A DNA stretch of 64,000 nucleotides from Mauremys mutica (Eukaryota > Chordata > Testudines > Geoemydidae), in assembly GCF_020497125.1 (NCBI RefSeq), contig NC_059084.1, forward strand, positions 4,615,501-4,679,500, written 5' to 3'. A program made the translations under genes and the position numbers. Numbering within the stretch: the stretch's first letter is position 1; each line of letters starts with the position of its first letter. Below the pieces are notes generated by a model that saw only the letters and a program-made list of their open reading frames with translations, made no database searches and was not told where the DNA came from. Below are positions 46,560-58,021 of this stretch, one piece after another.

Positions 46560-46780
46560 TTTGTTCCTTAGCTTCTCTTCTCACCTCCTTCCTTTCACAC
46601 TTTTACCTCCCTGAACCTCTTGCCTCTTTGTTCTCTCCCCTCCCGAATTTCTTCTTTTTCTATGCTGTCTTCTCCCCCTTCTTCTGTGCCTCTCCATTCC
46701 CCCCCTCCCCACAAGCATCCTCTCCTCTCTTCTTTCTCTGCACCCTCTTCTCTGACCCATTTGCTTTTCCTGACTTCACT
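46560..46780 (+). repeat. Long polypyrimidine tract
   Basis: About 220 bp very rich in C and T with few purines (ctctcccctcccgaatttct, tcttctcccccttcttctgt). It produces a 161-codon, glutamate/arginine-rich frame on the minus strand that I treat as an artefact. Confidence 0.75.
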
Positions 46781-47600
46781 TTTAACCAGCCCAGGTATCC
46801 AATGGTCCATCATCCTTTTGCCAAGCCACGGCCCCGTGACCAACAGCAAGTACAGCTCCCACCCACTGTAACTGAGCTCAGCTAGAGGCCTTTGAGGAAT
46901 GATGCCCTTGGTCTGCAATACGAGGAACCTCCCAACCTTCCCAGGTAAGCCAGGTGTTCCCAGCCCAGTTAAAACCCAGAAACCAATCAGAAAGGGGCCT
47001 GCCTCTCCTGTAGGTGAAGGTAGATAGCTGGCAGCACTGCGATGCCCCCTCAGCCTTGCACAAGCAATGCAAGTGATCACTGTACATCTGGGGACACCAT
47101 ACTAGGCTCACAGTCCAGGGCCAGCCAGATTTCCCAGGAGGGAGGCAACCCACCACCTGATCTTCTGCCACAGCAGCAAGGCTGGAAGGGAGGGACTTCA
47201 CTACTGAGCTTTCTTCCTCTTGGCCCCAAGTCCTTGCTTGGGGTCCCAACATGATAAGTCCACCCCCCTGACACAGTATGAGCACTGTCACAGAGAGCAC
47301 AATTTGACAGAGACCCCACCCCACCCCGTTGTGCTCGCTGTGGGACAAGCCAGACCTAGACACTGGCTCCCAGCTGTTGAGGCAACGATTGCAAAACACG
47401 CAGACTGAACTTTCTAATGTCCCCTGCCTCACACCTTATGGAGAAGAGATGATTCATCTCACCCCCCAACAATCCAGCCAGAGCACCCTTACAAAAGCCC
47501 AGCTGCAGCAAGGGCACTTTGCACTTGACTGGCACCTTCCCTCCCGGTTCTCAGAACTCAAAGATTAGCAAACCAAGTCTCACACTCCATCTGGGAGGCA
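46781..47600. other. Unassigned stretch
   Basis: A 184-codon minus-strand frame (46,878-47,432) and plus-strand frames of 60-80 codons overlap here. None shows domain motifs or splice support. A strong plus-strand donor (CCAG|GTAAGC, about 46,943) has no matching acceptor nearby. Confidence 0.3.
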
Positions 47601-47604
47601 GCTC

Positions 47605-47720
47605 AGTGTCATTAACCCTCTTTTATGGAGGGAGAAACAGAGGCAAGGAGAAGTTAGGTGACGTGTCCAAGGTCACGAAGGGAAGTCTGTGGCAAAGCCA
47701 TGAATGTCTCACTCATGGCC
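47605..47720 (-). repeat. CORE-SINE-like fragment
   Basis: 'gagaaacagaggcaaggaga', 'aagttaggtgacgtgtccaa' and 'ggtcacgaagggaagtc' fit reverse-complement order. Confidence 0.6.
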
Positions 47721-47846
47721 AACCTCCCTTCTTTGGGTCAAACATTAAAATTGCAGGCCCAAGCCCACAACTGCACACTTACATTTGTGTGCACAAAGCA
47801 TGTGATGGAGCATGCAAATGGCCGTTTAGTGTCTGACTGCCTAGCC

Positions 47847-48157
47847 CAGGGGTCGGCAATCTTTCAGAAATGGTGTGCCGAGTCTTCATTTATTCACTCA
47901 AATTTAAGGTTTCGCGTGCCAGTCATACATTTTAATGTTTTTAGAAGGTCTCTTTCTCTAAGTCTATAATATCTAACTAAACTATTGTTGTATGTAAAGT
48001 AAATAAGGTTTTGTAAATGTTTAAGAAGCATCATTTAAAATTACATTAAAATGCAGAGCCGCCCGGACCGGTGGCCAGGACCCAGGCAGTGTGAGTGCCA
48101 CTGAAAATCAGTTCACGTGCCGCCTTCGGCACACGTGCCACAGGTTGCTTATCCCTG
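47847..48157 (+). mobile_element. Non-autonomous hAT-type element, 311 bp
   Basis: Termini CAGGGGTCGGCAATC and, reversed, CAGGGATAAGCAACC. Target duplication is exact: gcctagcc at 47,839-47,846 and 48,158-48,165. The interior is A/T-rich with a terminal GC-rich hairpin (cacgtgccgccttcggcaca). No transposase. Confidence 0.92.
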
Positions 48158-48165
48158 GCCTAGCC

Positions 48166-49700
48166 AAACACCAGATTTCCCTCTACAATCATGGTGAGAG
48201 CAAGCCCCGGCCTTTTAGGTGCATAGTTCTGTTTTGCCCTGTTCTTCCATTTATTAGAACACTTCAGATTGCGGCAGCAGCGAAGGGGTTACAGCCTGGT
48301 CTGCCATATTTGTCTAGAAAATGGCAGCTGAGCAGGTAGAAAACATTAAGCTAAGCAGACTGACACTTCAAAGCTAGGGTGGGGCGGCTGGGCTGCTTTC
48401 TTCTCTGCTGCCTGCATTGACAGTGTTGCTCTCTGAAGATCTAATTTTAGCAAATTGACTAGTGCACAGGATGGTATAGGACAAAGAAATATTAGCAGCA
48501 CCCAATCCACTACACAGCTATTGCAGCTATGCTAATGGCAGGAAGAACCACAGAGCCGGGGGGAGTTTGCCTCCGGAAACCAGAGTTCTTTATTTTCTTC
48601 CTAAACTAGGTGCAGTTTGTATTTCTAAAAGCAGCCGGCTAATTGCCTTGGCTGGAGCCAGGCCTGGTGCACACAGGGAAGAATCCCCCATGAACAGCTT
48701 TTTCCTGACTGTACCGGTCTTGGGGATTTCCTAGGGAGAGGCTGCCGGATAAGCCATTTTCTGAGGACCAGCCTCAGAGCTCTATGGTCATTTCCAGGGC
48801 TGGCCTTGAGAGCGCAAGCAAGTGACCTCCCGGGGAGCTAGCACTTTGGAAGATCCTGCAATGACTTAGCAATTCTTGGTGCCCTCCCTCCTTCCAGCAG
48901 CAGGAACGGAATGGGAGGCAACTGATGCCAGCTCTGGGCTCGCTGGTGGAATGAGAACACGGGCAACTCATGACTTGATCTCCTCCCCGCCAGCCTGGAG
49001 CAGCAGCTAACGCATGGCACTTGGCTCCCTACAGCAGTGTGGAGCCCTGTTGCTTTTGCTTGGGAACCTTCAACCTGAAAGACTGTTCTGGGTCAATTTG
49101 TTCCCTGCGCTGCATGTGAACTCTGAGATCCAGCCTTTCGGACAGATGCCTGCTGTTCCGTGCCCAGCATTAATGATCCTCACGCAACCCCAACCTTTCA
49201 CCCAAGTGAACGATTTCAAAATGAAAACCAGACAGATCAACGTGAAACGTGTGTGTGAAACCGAGCCATGTGTCCTAGCTACAGCTGCTTTACACTTCAA
49301 AATCCAGAGCTCAGCAACCTGGCAGGGACTTCAAAAGAGAGGGGGAGCCATTGGCCGGAGGAGCAGTGAGGTTTGCAGAGCTGTCCTGCGGGAAGGCTGT
49401 TAGAACAGTGAGGAAAGCGAAGGTTGTGCTTGCCGGGTTCACATGCCGACATCTTTTCCTCCAGAGCCACAGGGCTCCCTCTTTTCCCTGCCCTCGCCGA
49501 GTAGGGAGTCACTACAAGCTCCTTGGCTTGTCTGTTGGAAAAACAATCTCCCTGGGCTCTCTCTTTCAGACAGTCTTTTATTTCTCCCCCTTCCCCTGCT
49601 AAGATTCAGTTGTACGTGCTACTCCTGCCGCTGCACTGCAAACAGATGCCAGCCTCAGATTCCGCAGAGCCCTAATGAGCACTGCTGACATGGCCCCAGC
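48166..49700. other. Unassigned stretch
   Basis: The largest frame is 129 codons on the plus strand (49,014-49,403) with no motif or splice support. No repeat recognised. Confidence 0.35.
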
Positions 49701-49712
49701 CCAGGCCCTCAC

Positions 49713-49783
49713 CTTTCGTGAAGAGCAGCTGAGCGCAGCGTATTCTGGGATGACGACCGCTCAACTCCACGGGCCTGTTAAAT
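49713..49783 (-). CDS. Candidate 71-bp exon, unidentified protein
   Basis: On the minus strand an acceptor (aatatctttctacacag) and a strong donor (AAAG|GTGAGG) bracket 71 bp. Only one frame is open; it reads FNRPVELSGRHPRIRCAQLL and ends FTK in phase 1. The composition is typical of a real soluble protein. I do not recognise the family. It could belong to the same minus-strand gene as the CpG island, as an upstream alternative exon, or to another gene. Confidence 0.35.
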
Positions 49784-49794
49784 CTGTGTAGAAA

Positions 49795-49990
49795 GATATT
49801 AATACTTAGCGCTTGTCATCTTCAAAACCAGTTTCCACATCTTAACTAACTGATCCTGAGACCAGCTGTATGGGGAAGGCAAATTAATAATTGCCTCATG
49901 TTTACAGCTGGGGAAACTGAGGCAGAGAGGTTAGGTGACTTACTCCAAGACCACCGCAGGAATTAGTGTCAGAAACAGAATTAGAATGGA
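49795..49990 (-). repeat. CORE-SINE / MIR-like copy
   Basis: attaatacttagcgcttgtc, 'tttacagctggggaaactga' and 'ggttaggtgacttactccaa' are in reverse-complement order. It ends 12 bp from the candidate exon at 49,713-49,783. Confidence 0.7.
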
Positions 49991-50039
49991 GAGGTTCCTA
50001 CAGCCCAGCCCTTTGCTTAAGCTACTTAGTTGTGTAACT

Positions 50040-50640
50040 AATGTCTTCTGTTGTGTACACACACCCACCCACCCAATTCTTCAGTGTCTGAGCTTTTATT
50101 CAAATAAAGAAGCCTCTGTTCCTTGTGGTTGTGAAGAGCCTCATGTGAATCCACAATTTGCTGTTGTAGGCCCTGTAACTGGTCCTCTGCCCACCCCTCT
50201 TCCTGGGGCCCACTGGCTGCCCCAATAAAGCACAGAGAGGCTTCTCCCTCTGCAGCACACATGTTCTCCCACCACCAGTAATACACTATATACAGCTTGC
50301 AGGCCTTGCAATCTCCTCTCCTACCCAGAGTCTGCCCTCAGCCTGGAGACTGACCTCCCCTGGCCATTCCCCTGTCTTCTGGCTGCCAGGCAGCCTTTAT
50401 AGCCCTTGAACACTCAGGCCCACAGGTGCAGCCAGGCACCAGACTTCTCCCCAGCCCCAATCTGTTTCCCCTGACTGGGGCTGGCTGAGCAGGGGCTAAT
50501 TAGGTGCCTTTGCACCAGCCCCCTGCTACAGGCCCCATTTACCCAACCCCATTGCAGCAAATCTTCAGGGTAAACAGGGCCTCTCTGAGTCCGTCTTCAG
50601 ACAGGTGGACCCAGCAAAGCAGGCGGGGGTGAACTTCCTC
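50040..50640 (-). mobile_element. Possible LTR or retroelement promoter, minus orientation
   Basis: On the minus strand a TATA-like box (gggctataaaggctgcc, centred on 50,396-50,403) is followed about 300 bp downstream by AATAAA (50,096-50,101). Between them is an 82-codon frame. That arrangement resembles the U3/R end of a retroelement. No terminal TG...CA or target duplication could be placed, so both ends are approximate. A cellular promoter is the alternative. Confidence 0.3.
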
Positions 50641-51010
50641 TACTCTTAATGGGCTGCTAACTGGCAGAGATTGTTTCAAACTCCAGTCCCATTAGACAGC
50701 TCCCCAGTACATGCACTACCAGTGTGGCAGAGATGGAGTCACAATGGGGATCAATTTGACTCTGGGGGATGCCGTGCCAAACGTCCACTCATCCACCTCC
50801 CCATAACCCAGAAATGGTTCCAAGTGTTCATGCTAGCACTGCAGGCTCCAGCCTGAAGGAAGATAAATTGTCTGAACTGCGGAGTCTCTCCTTGTATCTA
50901 GGTGTAACATGCATATCACTCCCGGATCGCTTGTGCAGGCTGCACCAAATGAATCATTTTCACAAAGTCTGGAAGTTTGCTTTTCTGCACAAAACAAAGA
51001 GAGAGACTGA
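50641..51010. other. Unassigned stretch
   Basis: Nothing recognised. Confidence 0.35.
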
Positions 51011-51011
51011 C

Positions 51012-51187
51012 AGAGCTGGTCGACACTGATGAATTGCCCCTACTTCAACCTAATGTAGGCAGGTGAAGATGCTATTGGCCACAAATTGCTTTAGTACAAA
51101 TGTAACCTGTCCACGCTAAGGATTGTGCCAATGGCTGGGCCACTGATGGGTGAAATTGGGGCAAAGCATCAGTGCAGACAAGGTCAC
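51012..51187. repeat. Palindromic MITE, about 175 bp
   Basis: Left gctggtcgacactgatgaat and right, reversed, ccttgtctgcactgatgctt are the ends, with 'attgcccc' / 'ggggcaaa' just inside. Confidence 0.65.
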
Positions 51188-53345
51188 AGAGAGAGTGCAA
51201 TCCCCCAACCCTCCGCACAGTTATATAAAGTGACACCGTTGCACGTGGTCTCTTTTGATCTATTTAGAGAGCCCCCTGCGTGGAATCCTTTTACAAGCTC
51301 TTGCATTTCTTTGTGGATTCGCTCACTGGCATAGGCTGATTGGCACGGCTATCACCCTGGCAGCAGCCCAGAGCAGAGCAGTGAGGAAGCATGAAGAGAG
51401 TTCAGAGACCAGTTGCACGGGCAATAAGCTGCACCAGAAATGAGACACCATGTGTTTGCTTGTCCTTGGGCTTAGACTCTGGACACTTTCCTAATTGGTG
51501 GGTTGGCCCAGTTGACTAGAACATGGGTGGGGAAAGGAAGGTGTGGTTATGGCTGCCTGCTTTATATAATAGTAGAGGTGGGGGAGTAGCTTTTTTTATA
51601 GTAAGCAGTGTGGGCAGAAACCCTATCAATGGGCACAGAACAAGGGCAAAGCTCCACCACCCTTACTTACGTTGAGTGGTTCTTTTCTATTTGCAGAGTA
51701 AGGGAGGCAGACTCTGACTCCGTCTCAGTTAAGTAAAGGACTTGGGTTTTGTCTAAAGAGAGGTGAGAAGTCGGTGTTTTCACTGTTTGACTTGGTGGTT
51801 GTATAATCCAAGGCATGGAAAGATTCCACCCCACCCCTTACTTTGTTTAGCTGGACTCTACACACAATGGGATTTTAGCTCCTAAACCTGCTGTAGAGTT
51901 GGACAAGGGGCTGATGAAATTATTCAATACACCAAAACCAATCAGCACAAAAACCTCTTCATAGTCACAGGGATAATTTGCTTTGAAATTATTAGTATAT
52001 TTTATACCAGGGAAAAACACTCAAGGTGAATTGAATCCTCTACATAATCCAGCATGCACAGGCCAGTTCCGTGCCATGACTACTGGCCATAAAGCCAACG
52101 TAAGCTGTGGTTATGAAAGCAAGGAGGTGCCCGGCAGGATGTTCCCTGTGAGAGTTCCAAGACTTTAGAGTTTGATCCCGCCTCTTGGTCCAAAATACCC
52201 TAAATCTGGTGCCTTGCATCATATCCTGAAAGTCACCTGTCCGATAGGGTCTTTGGAGCAGACTGAGGATATGCTTCCTGGATGATGGAAGGATAGTTGG
52301 CCAACCAGCCAACTTCCTGTGGAATCGATTTCATTGCTGCTAAGTGTTAATGTAATTGCATTTATTGGGCAATTAATTACATTAAGGTGCCTAAAGCCTC
52401 AGAGAGGCTTCTTTATTATTTTTTAAATCCAACTAGATAATTACACATCACTTAGGTAGAATCACAGGCATTTTTCCATTCTGTGTTGCCAACTATCCTA
52501 AGTGTAAGCTGAGTCTTACACGATATGGTGGTTTTTTTTAAATCCTAGTACACCTCAAGCTCTGCTTTTGGTTATTTTATAGCCAGGTTCCTGCCCTGAA
52601 GAGTTTGAAAATATGAACCCTAAAAGATGAATAAACAAGCAGGCAAGTTTAAAAAAAACCCTCAGTCTTAAATAAGATCTTGATTTTTCAAGGCGTGACA
52701 TGATTTTTTTAATCCTTAGTGTTAGCAAAACTAGGTAGTCAACCAGAATTATTAACTATATGGAGTTAATACAAACACCAGTCATGGACACAGGACCCCA
52801 GCATGCTAGACACTGTAAAAACAGAGCAGAGTTCCTGACCCCAGGTGATAATCCAGGGCTGTAAGACTGCTCCTAAATATCTAAATTGGTTTCAGAAAAC
52901 AGAAGTTAGCTCAGTTCCTGATAAATAGGAGAACAAGCAGCCCTTGTACCAGTAATGATAGCTTGGGGAGAGGAAGGTGGGCTTGACACAGAAGGAAAGG
53001 GTGCACCAGACCAAGCAAGGTAAAATAAAATATATTAACCTCCTTTAGCGGAGAGAAAGGAGCCAAAGACAAGAATATCAACAAAATTACCATAAGTAAA
53101 ATCTTTAGACCAAAAGTGGAATGAGGTTTTCTAGCCAGCTCTGGCATTAGACTCTCTCTTCATAGCTTCCTTATCTACCCTGCTGCTAAGTTTCCTCTTT
53201 ATATTCCTGCACTTCCTGAACCTCAGTTCCAAGAGATTGCCAATTCACTGCACTTGGGACCTAAACAAAGCTAATCCAACTGTATGAGACAGCAGCAGCC
53301 AGGCATCCCCATGGCAGTTCCTTATACAGCAAGGTAAGACTTATA
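51188..53345. other. Unassigned stretch
   Basis: A/T-rich and quiet. A strong plus-strand acceptor (gttcttttctatttgcag, ending at 51,698) has no matching open exon. No repeat recognised. Confidence 0.35.
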
Positions 53346-53350
53346 CATTA

Positions 53351-53594
53351 GGGCCCTGATCCTGCAATGGCATCCAGGTGGGTGGACCCTTGGATCCGTG
53401 TGGAGCCCCACTGAAGTCAATGGGCTCTCCAAGGTTCAAAGGACCTTCTGCACAGAGCCCCGTTGACTTCAAAGGGGTTTGCATGGGCATGCAGGCCTGT
53501 ATCCATGGATGAACCTATTGAGCTCCCAGGGCACAGGTGGGTCCAAGCCCACCTGCATCTAAAAGCCTATCCATGGATGCGGTTGCAGGATTGG
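53351..53594. repeat. Palindromic MITE, 244 bp
   Basis: Left gggccctgatcctgcaatgg and right, reversed, ccaatcctgcaaccgcatcc are the ends. It contains two copies of the MITE core: ccactgaagtcaatggg (53,408-53,424) and cgttgacttcaaagggg (53,461-53,477). Confidence 0.7.
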
Positions 53595-53600
53595 AAGCTA

Positions 53601-53687
53601 GGCTCAGATCCTCAAAGGGATTTAGGCACCTAACTCTGGTTGATTTCAGTGGCAGTTAGGAGCCTAAATATCTTTGAGGATCTGAAA
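53601..53687. repeat. Palindromic MITE, 87 bp
   Basis: Left ggctcagatcctcaaaggga and right, reversed, tttcagatcctcaaagatat are the ends, with 'taggcacctaactc' opposed to 'agttaggagccta'. Nearly the whole element is one hairpin. Same family as 54,959-55,046. Confidence 0.85.
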
Positions 53688-53699
53688 CAGAGAAACTTA

Positions 53700-54385
53700 A
53701 GGACCATCACAAAACCTCACTACCTGCTACTCCAAGGTGCATTTCTTTGGCCTTGCCTTCTCTAACATAAATATAGAGCAATACGCACATTTAAACCCAA
53801 CCCAAATCCTTAAATCCCAGCAAAAACAAGGCACTCGACTGCACCTGCTTGTGCCCCTGGAGAGAAGGACGAGAAAACAAACAACCCATGACAGATGTGT
53901 TAGTCATGTTAATATGCTACTGGAGGATACAGATACTATGAGGATGAGCACAGTCTAAGAATCTACATAGAAGAGAACAGAACAGAACAGAGATTGAAAT
54001 TCTACAGCAATTTAGAACTTCCCACTATTCACGCTCACAGTTGCTAGCACATTCCTACCCCAGGGAAAAAGGAATATCCAGCACATGAACAGAAAAACCA
54101 ATCCTCAAATGGAACCTCCCCCCAAAACAACCTCCTCCCCACAAATTAAAATGATTAGCCACGCTGCGGCAGGCCTTGCTTTTTGTCCTCTTCACTTTGG
54201 CACAAACAGGAAGCAAAATAGAAGCATGTTCATTTCAAGCACTATCAGAAACAATGTGGGGTGAGGGGAGGAAATCCATGTCTGCCAAATGAAAAAGAAC
54301 AAATTGGTAGGGGGTTAAAAAATGTCTATTTCCAGCTTCTGAGATGGGCTTTGGAAATGAAAGCAACTAGAAAACCAAAGCTAAA
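53700..54385. other. Unassigned stretch
   Basis: A short (AGAAC)n-like patch lies at about 53,970-53,992. Nothing else recognised. Confidence 0.35.
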
Positions 54386-54389
54386 GGGA

Positions 54390-54640
54390 GGGAGCGTGAT
54401 CTAGTGATGCAGGAGGTAGCATGGATAGTCGGGGCTTGGGAGGTCGATTTGTGGCACCGCCACTGACTTGCTCTGAAGACTTGGGCATGTCACTTCACCG
54501 CTGTGCGCCAGTTTCTTCCTCTGCAAAGTGGGATAATACAGAGCTATCTTACTGGGGGTGTCAAAGGTTAAATTCATTAGCATTTGCAAAGCACTTTAAG
54601 GTGTGGGGATGCAAGGCACAGCAGAAGCGCAAAATATTGT
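54390..54640 (+). repeat. MIR-like CORE-SINE, near full length
   Basis: Head 'gtgatctagtgatgcaggag', middle 'cttgggcatgtcacttcacc', then ctctgcaaagtgggataata and 'gcaaagcactttaaggtgtg'. It is one of the best-preserved plus-strand copies. Confidence 0.7.
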
Positions 54641-54835
54641 AAAGAATGTGCCTGACACCAACTCACGCATTTCTGGGCTCACCAGAGATGTTACTTTGCA
54701 ATTTATGGCGTGAGAATGGCAACAAGCTGAGTGCTTCCCACTCCTCCGGGATGCACAAAACGGCACGCTTTAGACGCCCACAGAGGGACGAGCCTTTTAT
54801 TTTATAGAAGCATTTCCAGTGTATTCTAAGGACTT

Positions 54836-54920
54836 GGGCCCCGATTCTGCCCACACGGAACACTAGCAACTTCTACGGGGCTCCATGTCAGTGCAGGTTG
54901 TTGCCTGCAGGATTGGGGCC
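54836..54920. repeat. Palindromic MITE, 85 bp
   Basis: Left gggccccgattctgcccaca and right, reversed, ggccccaatcctgcaggcaa are the ends. Confidence 0.6.
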
Positions 54921-54958
54921 TAAATCTGTGTTGTGTGTTTATTAGCCACTGTCACACA

Positions 54959-55046
54959 GGCCCAGATCCTCAAAGGGATTGAAGCGCCTAACTCTCATTG
55001 ATTCCCATGGGAGTTAGGTGCCTAAATACCTTTGAGGAGCTGGACC
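54959..55046. repeat. Palindromic MITE, 88 bp
   Basis: Left ggcccagatcctcaaaggga and right, reversed, ggtccagctcctcaaaggta are the ends. 'gcgcctaactctcat' opposes 'atgggagttaggtgc'. It is a second copy of the 53,601 family, 1.36 kb away. Confidence 0.85.
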
Positions 55047-56110
55047 ATAGCTGCGCTCCATTTGTGTGACCTTTGCTACATCTAGAGGGAAATGGACGTG
55101 ATGCCCTAAATATACATTTTTTAAAAAACATTTTTTTAAAGGAAACAATAGAAATTATTCAGTGTGCAAGATTGCTGTGTGCCACTGAGAATTCACCAAT
55201 GCCCTCATTTATTTGGGACTTGGGATCTTTCCAATTGTATTGAAGGAATAACTTTATAATCAAATATTGCGCCGAATGACGGACGCTGCATTTGCCAGTG
55301 GTTTAAAGAGATTACACAAACAATAATCCTGCTTCAGGCAGTCTCCTTCAGAGGCCCTGAGTTATATGTGTTAACTCATGAACCATGAAATGTGTAATTA
55401 GAGGACTGGGCAGATTAGTGGAGCTGGGCGGAAGCCTCCAGGAGGTGAGCTGCCCTGGGACAGGCTAAGGTGAACAGCAGGAGAAGCCCATTGAAAGAGA
55501 TAAAAGAGTCAGGATAGTTCTTTTTTTTCTCTCTGCCTTTAGTCTTTGATACGCCTTTGCTTTGATAGGCCTTTGCATGGCTACCTCTTCCACCCTTTGA
55601 TGACACAGCTGTTTTAACAGATGTGATGTGATGTAAAGGTCACAGGGACATGGTAGCAGCCGAATTCTGTAATAAATTCTTGCCTCTGAGCCTCCGTGGA
55701 GTCATTTCCCTTTCCTCTAGAGATAAATGAGTGCTCTCACGTGGAAGATGAGAGACGCAGGTACTTCCCAGAGCTGTACATCAGCACATAATTCTCTCTC
55801 TGCCCTCCAACTGAGACTGTCAAATGTAGGATCTAGGCCAGCTAGCACTAGCCCATGGACTGTCTGCGAACTGACTTGGGCTAGTATGGTGCTGACTTGA
55901 CTGCACCATATGGTCTTTTCCCCGTCCTATAAAATCCAGGGAGTTTCTGACGCCACTATGCAGAAAAATAAAATATAGAAATTCTGCCTGATCTGCAAGC
56001 TTTAGATCCAGATTTGAAATACCCCAGATTTTGGTTGGGTTTTGATTCATCACCTTAGAAATATAGGAACTGCTTGCAAAATCCAGAATTATCTCTGGAT
56101 TTTGAACAAC
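55047..56110. other. Unassigned stretch
   Basis: Short A/T-rich patches (55,115-55,140). Frames up to 77 codons. No gene or repeat recognised. Confidence 0.35.
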
Positions 56111-56114
56111 ATCC

Positions 56115-56821
56115 TAGGTGACAGCAGGAATGTTCAGATCGGGGGGGTGGGAGGGATTGGCACGTGCAGGGCTCGGTTCCTCCTGGGCAGCACCCTGGGC
56201 TAGAGGATCTTGGGCTTTACCGGGGTGCTGGTGGTGGGGGAAGGAAGGAGCCTGCTGGCCAGTGCTGGGAGCAGGACGTGTGCCCCACTGGGGGGATCTG
56301 GAGGAGCAGTGGGATTGCGGGGGGTGAAGGGGCAAAGCAGAGAGAGGACAGCGAGAGGAGGAGCACATAAAGGGACGATGGGTGGGCAGCAAAGGTGACG
56401 TGTAACCGGCTGCTGCCTGGCACCTGCCTGTACTCACTAGCCACCACAGCTCGCAGTGCGCAGCCAGTGCCGGCCGGAAATGGGATGGGGGGTGGGGCCC
56501 TGCTGGCCAAGAGCTGGCATGCAGTGGGGACTGCGCTGATGGACCAGCAGGGGGAGAGGCCAGCCCCGCACGCTGCATCTTTGCCCTGCACCAGCCTTGC
56601 ACATCCACCCCCATCGTCGGCCACTGGAGCCCTCCCCCCCCACTAGTGGGTGGGTGACTGACAAACAGGGATCCGGCCAGCAGCAGGACCCGTCAGTACT
56701 GATCGTGCAGAGACAGAAAATACGGGACAATTTGCCCATTTTTTAAGAAAAATTCGGGACACCTGCAGGAGGGCTTAAATATGGGACTGTCCCTTTAAAA
56801 ACAGGACATCCGGTCACCCTA
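56115..56821. mobile_element. TA-flanked element, about 707 bp, Tc1/mariner-like ends
   Basis: The right end, reversed, is TAGGGTGACCGGATGTCC. The left end TAGGTGACAGCAG is a degraded relative of the same ends, and both are at TA. The interior is GC-rich (56,140-56,660) and has no transposase. It shares its ends with the 120-bp element at 59,172-59,291. Frames of 60-166 codons here are shadows of the GC-rich interior. Confidence 0.55.
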
Positions 56822-56919
56822 GGTATGAGTCAGGCCAGCTAGGTCAGGCCCTAAGTGGGGATTAGGCAATCTTACACTGACCTACCGCATGTGTATTAAT
56901 CACCTCCCTTCTAGTAACA

Positions 56920-56960
56920 GGTTTCAGAGTGGTAGCCACGTTAGTCTGTATCAGGTGAAC
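56920..56960 (+). repeat. Short fragment of the TAGTCTGTATC repeat
   Basis: gtttcagagtggtagccacg followed by ttagtctgtatcagg. Compare 37,959-38,033. Confidence 0.55.
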
Positions 56961-58018
56961 GATGCTGGCCTGACAGCTTTGGACACTTAGGCTTAGAAAG
57001 CAGGTAAACCATGTATGACAGTAAACGTCCACACCTGGACCCACCAATTTGCCTCAGTCTTGGAGTAAAAGTCTTCATGCCCATTCAGTCCTGGAGCTCT
57101 AATGAGACAGCCAGCAGAGGGCTGGTTACATTTTGTGATGTGTAAAGTCTTCTGGGAACTGGACTGAGACTGCCTAGCTCATTGCATTTGTCCCAGGGAA
57201 GAGGGTGTTACTATTTACTTTGCACTTTGCTTGTAACTAAGAGCTCCTCCCCTGAAATTCTTCTTCGTCTATGTTTTTGATGCTAAAGCAAAGTAATAAT
57301 TTCAGGTTTTGGGCCTTTTGTGCAGCAAGAGGCTATGAAAGGAGATGAAGCTTCTAATATACCTAGGAGCCTTGCAGAGCCCTTTCTTGCTAGTTAATGT
57401 AAATCGCTCCTGTATCAATGTCCCTTTTTGTCCCCACTGGGCGAGATTAAGTACTGTCCTTCAGCGCACTGAAAACCTTCTCTATTTTCTGTCCTTTATT
57501 GACAATTTTAACAACTTATCCAGGAGATGTGAGCTCCAGCTGAGCAAATCTCAAGGCTGCTGGTTGGAAGATGAATGCAAAATATTTAACTTGGATCTTT
57601 AAATCACTGAGTGCTCGCCAGATTATTGCCATGTGGGTTGGCAGCCCAGCAGCTCATTCCCAATTCATTATGTTTCCAGATATTATTCTGAAGCATCCAA
57701 TGCTGTGGAGGAAAGAATCAGGCTACTCCCTACAGTCACTCCATCTGCACAGCAGAAGCAAAGTTCTCTTTCTCTATCCAACAAGCTTACATTTGTGGAC
57801 AAAATCCTCTTAGAAAAGAAGGATAGCTCCAGAGAGGAAACCCATATATCAAAAGGACAAGGGCACAGTAGGTCTTTCTCTCTCCAGCATGATTAGAAAT
57901 GAACTCTATAATTGCTTGTGCAAAACCTTTCAGTGATCTTGGTAGAATGTCAAATCCCCATAAGATTTAAATTCCAAAGAACTTTAATCTGGTCAATTTG
58001 TTTTCTTTTCCTTTTCCC
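56961..58018. other. Unassigned stretch
   Basis: Two overlapping 80-87-codon plus-strand frames (57,571-57,896) and one of 85 codons lack splice support. No repeat recognised. Confidence 0.35.
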
Positions 58019-58021
58019 AGA

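Noticed and set aside
46595..47080. 161-codon Glu/Arg/Gly-rich minus-strand frame
   Set aside because: About half of it is the antisense of a polypyrimidine tract.
51681..51740. Strong plus-strand acceptor gttcttttctatttgcag
   Set aside because: All three frames stop within 40 bp and no donor follows in time, except as an unprovable terminal exon.
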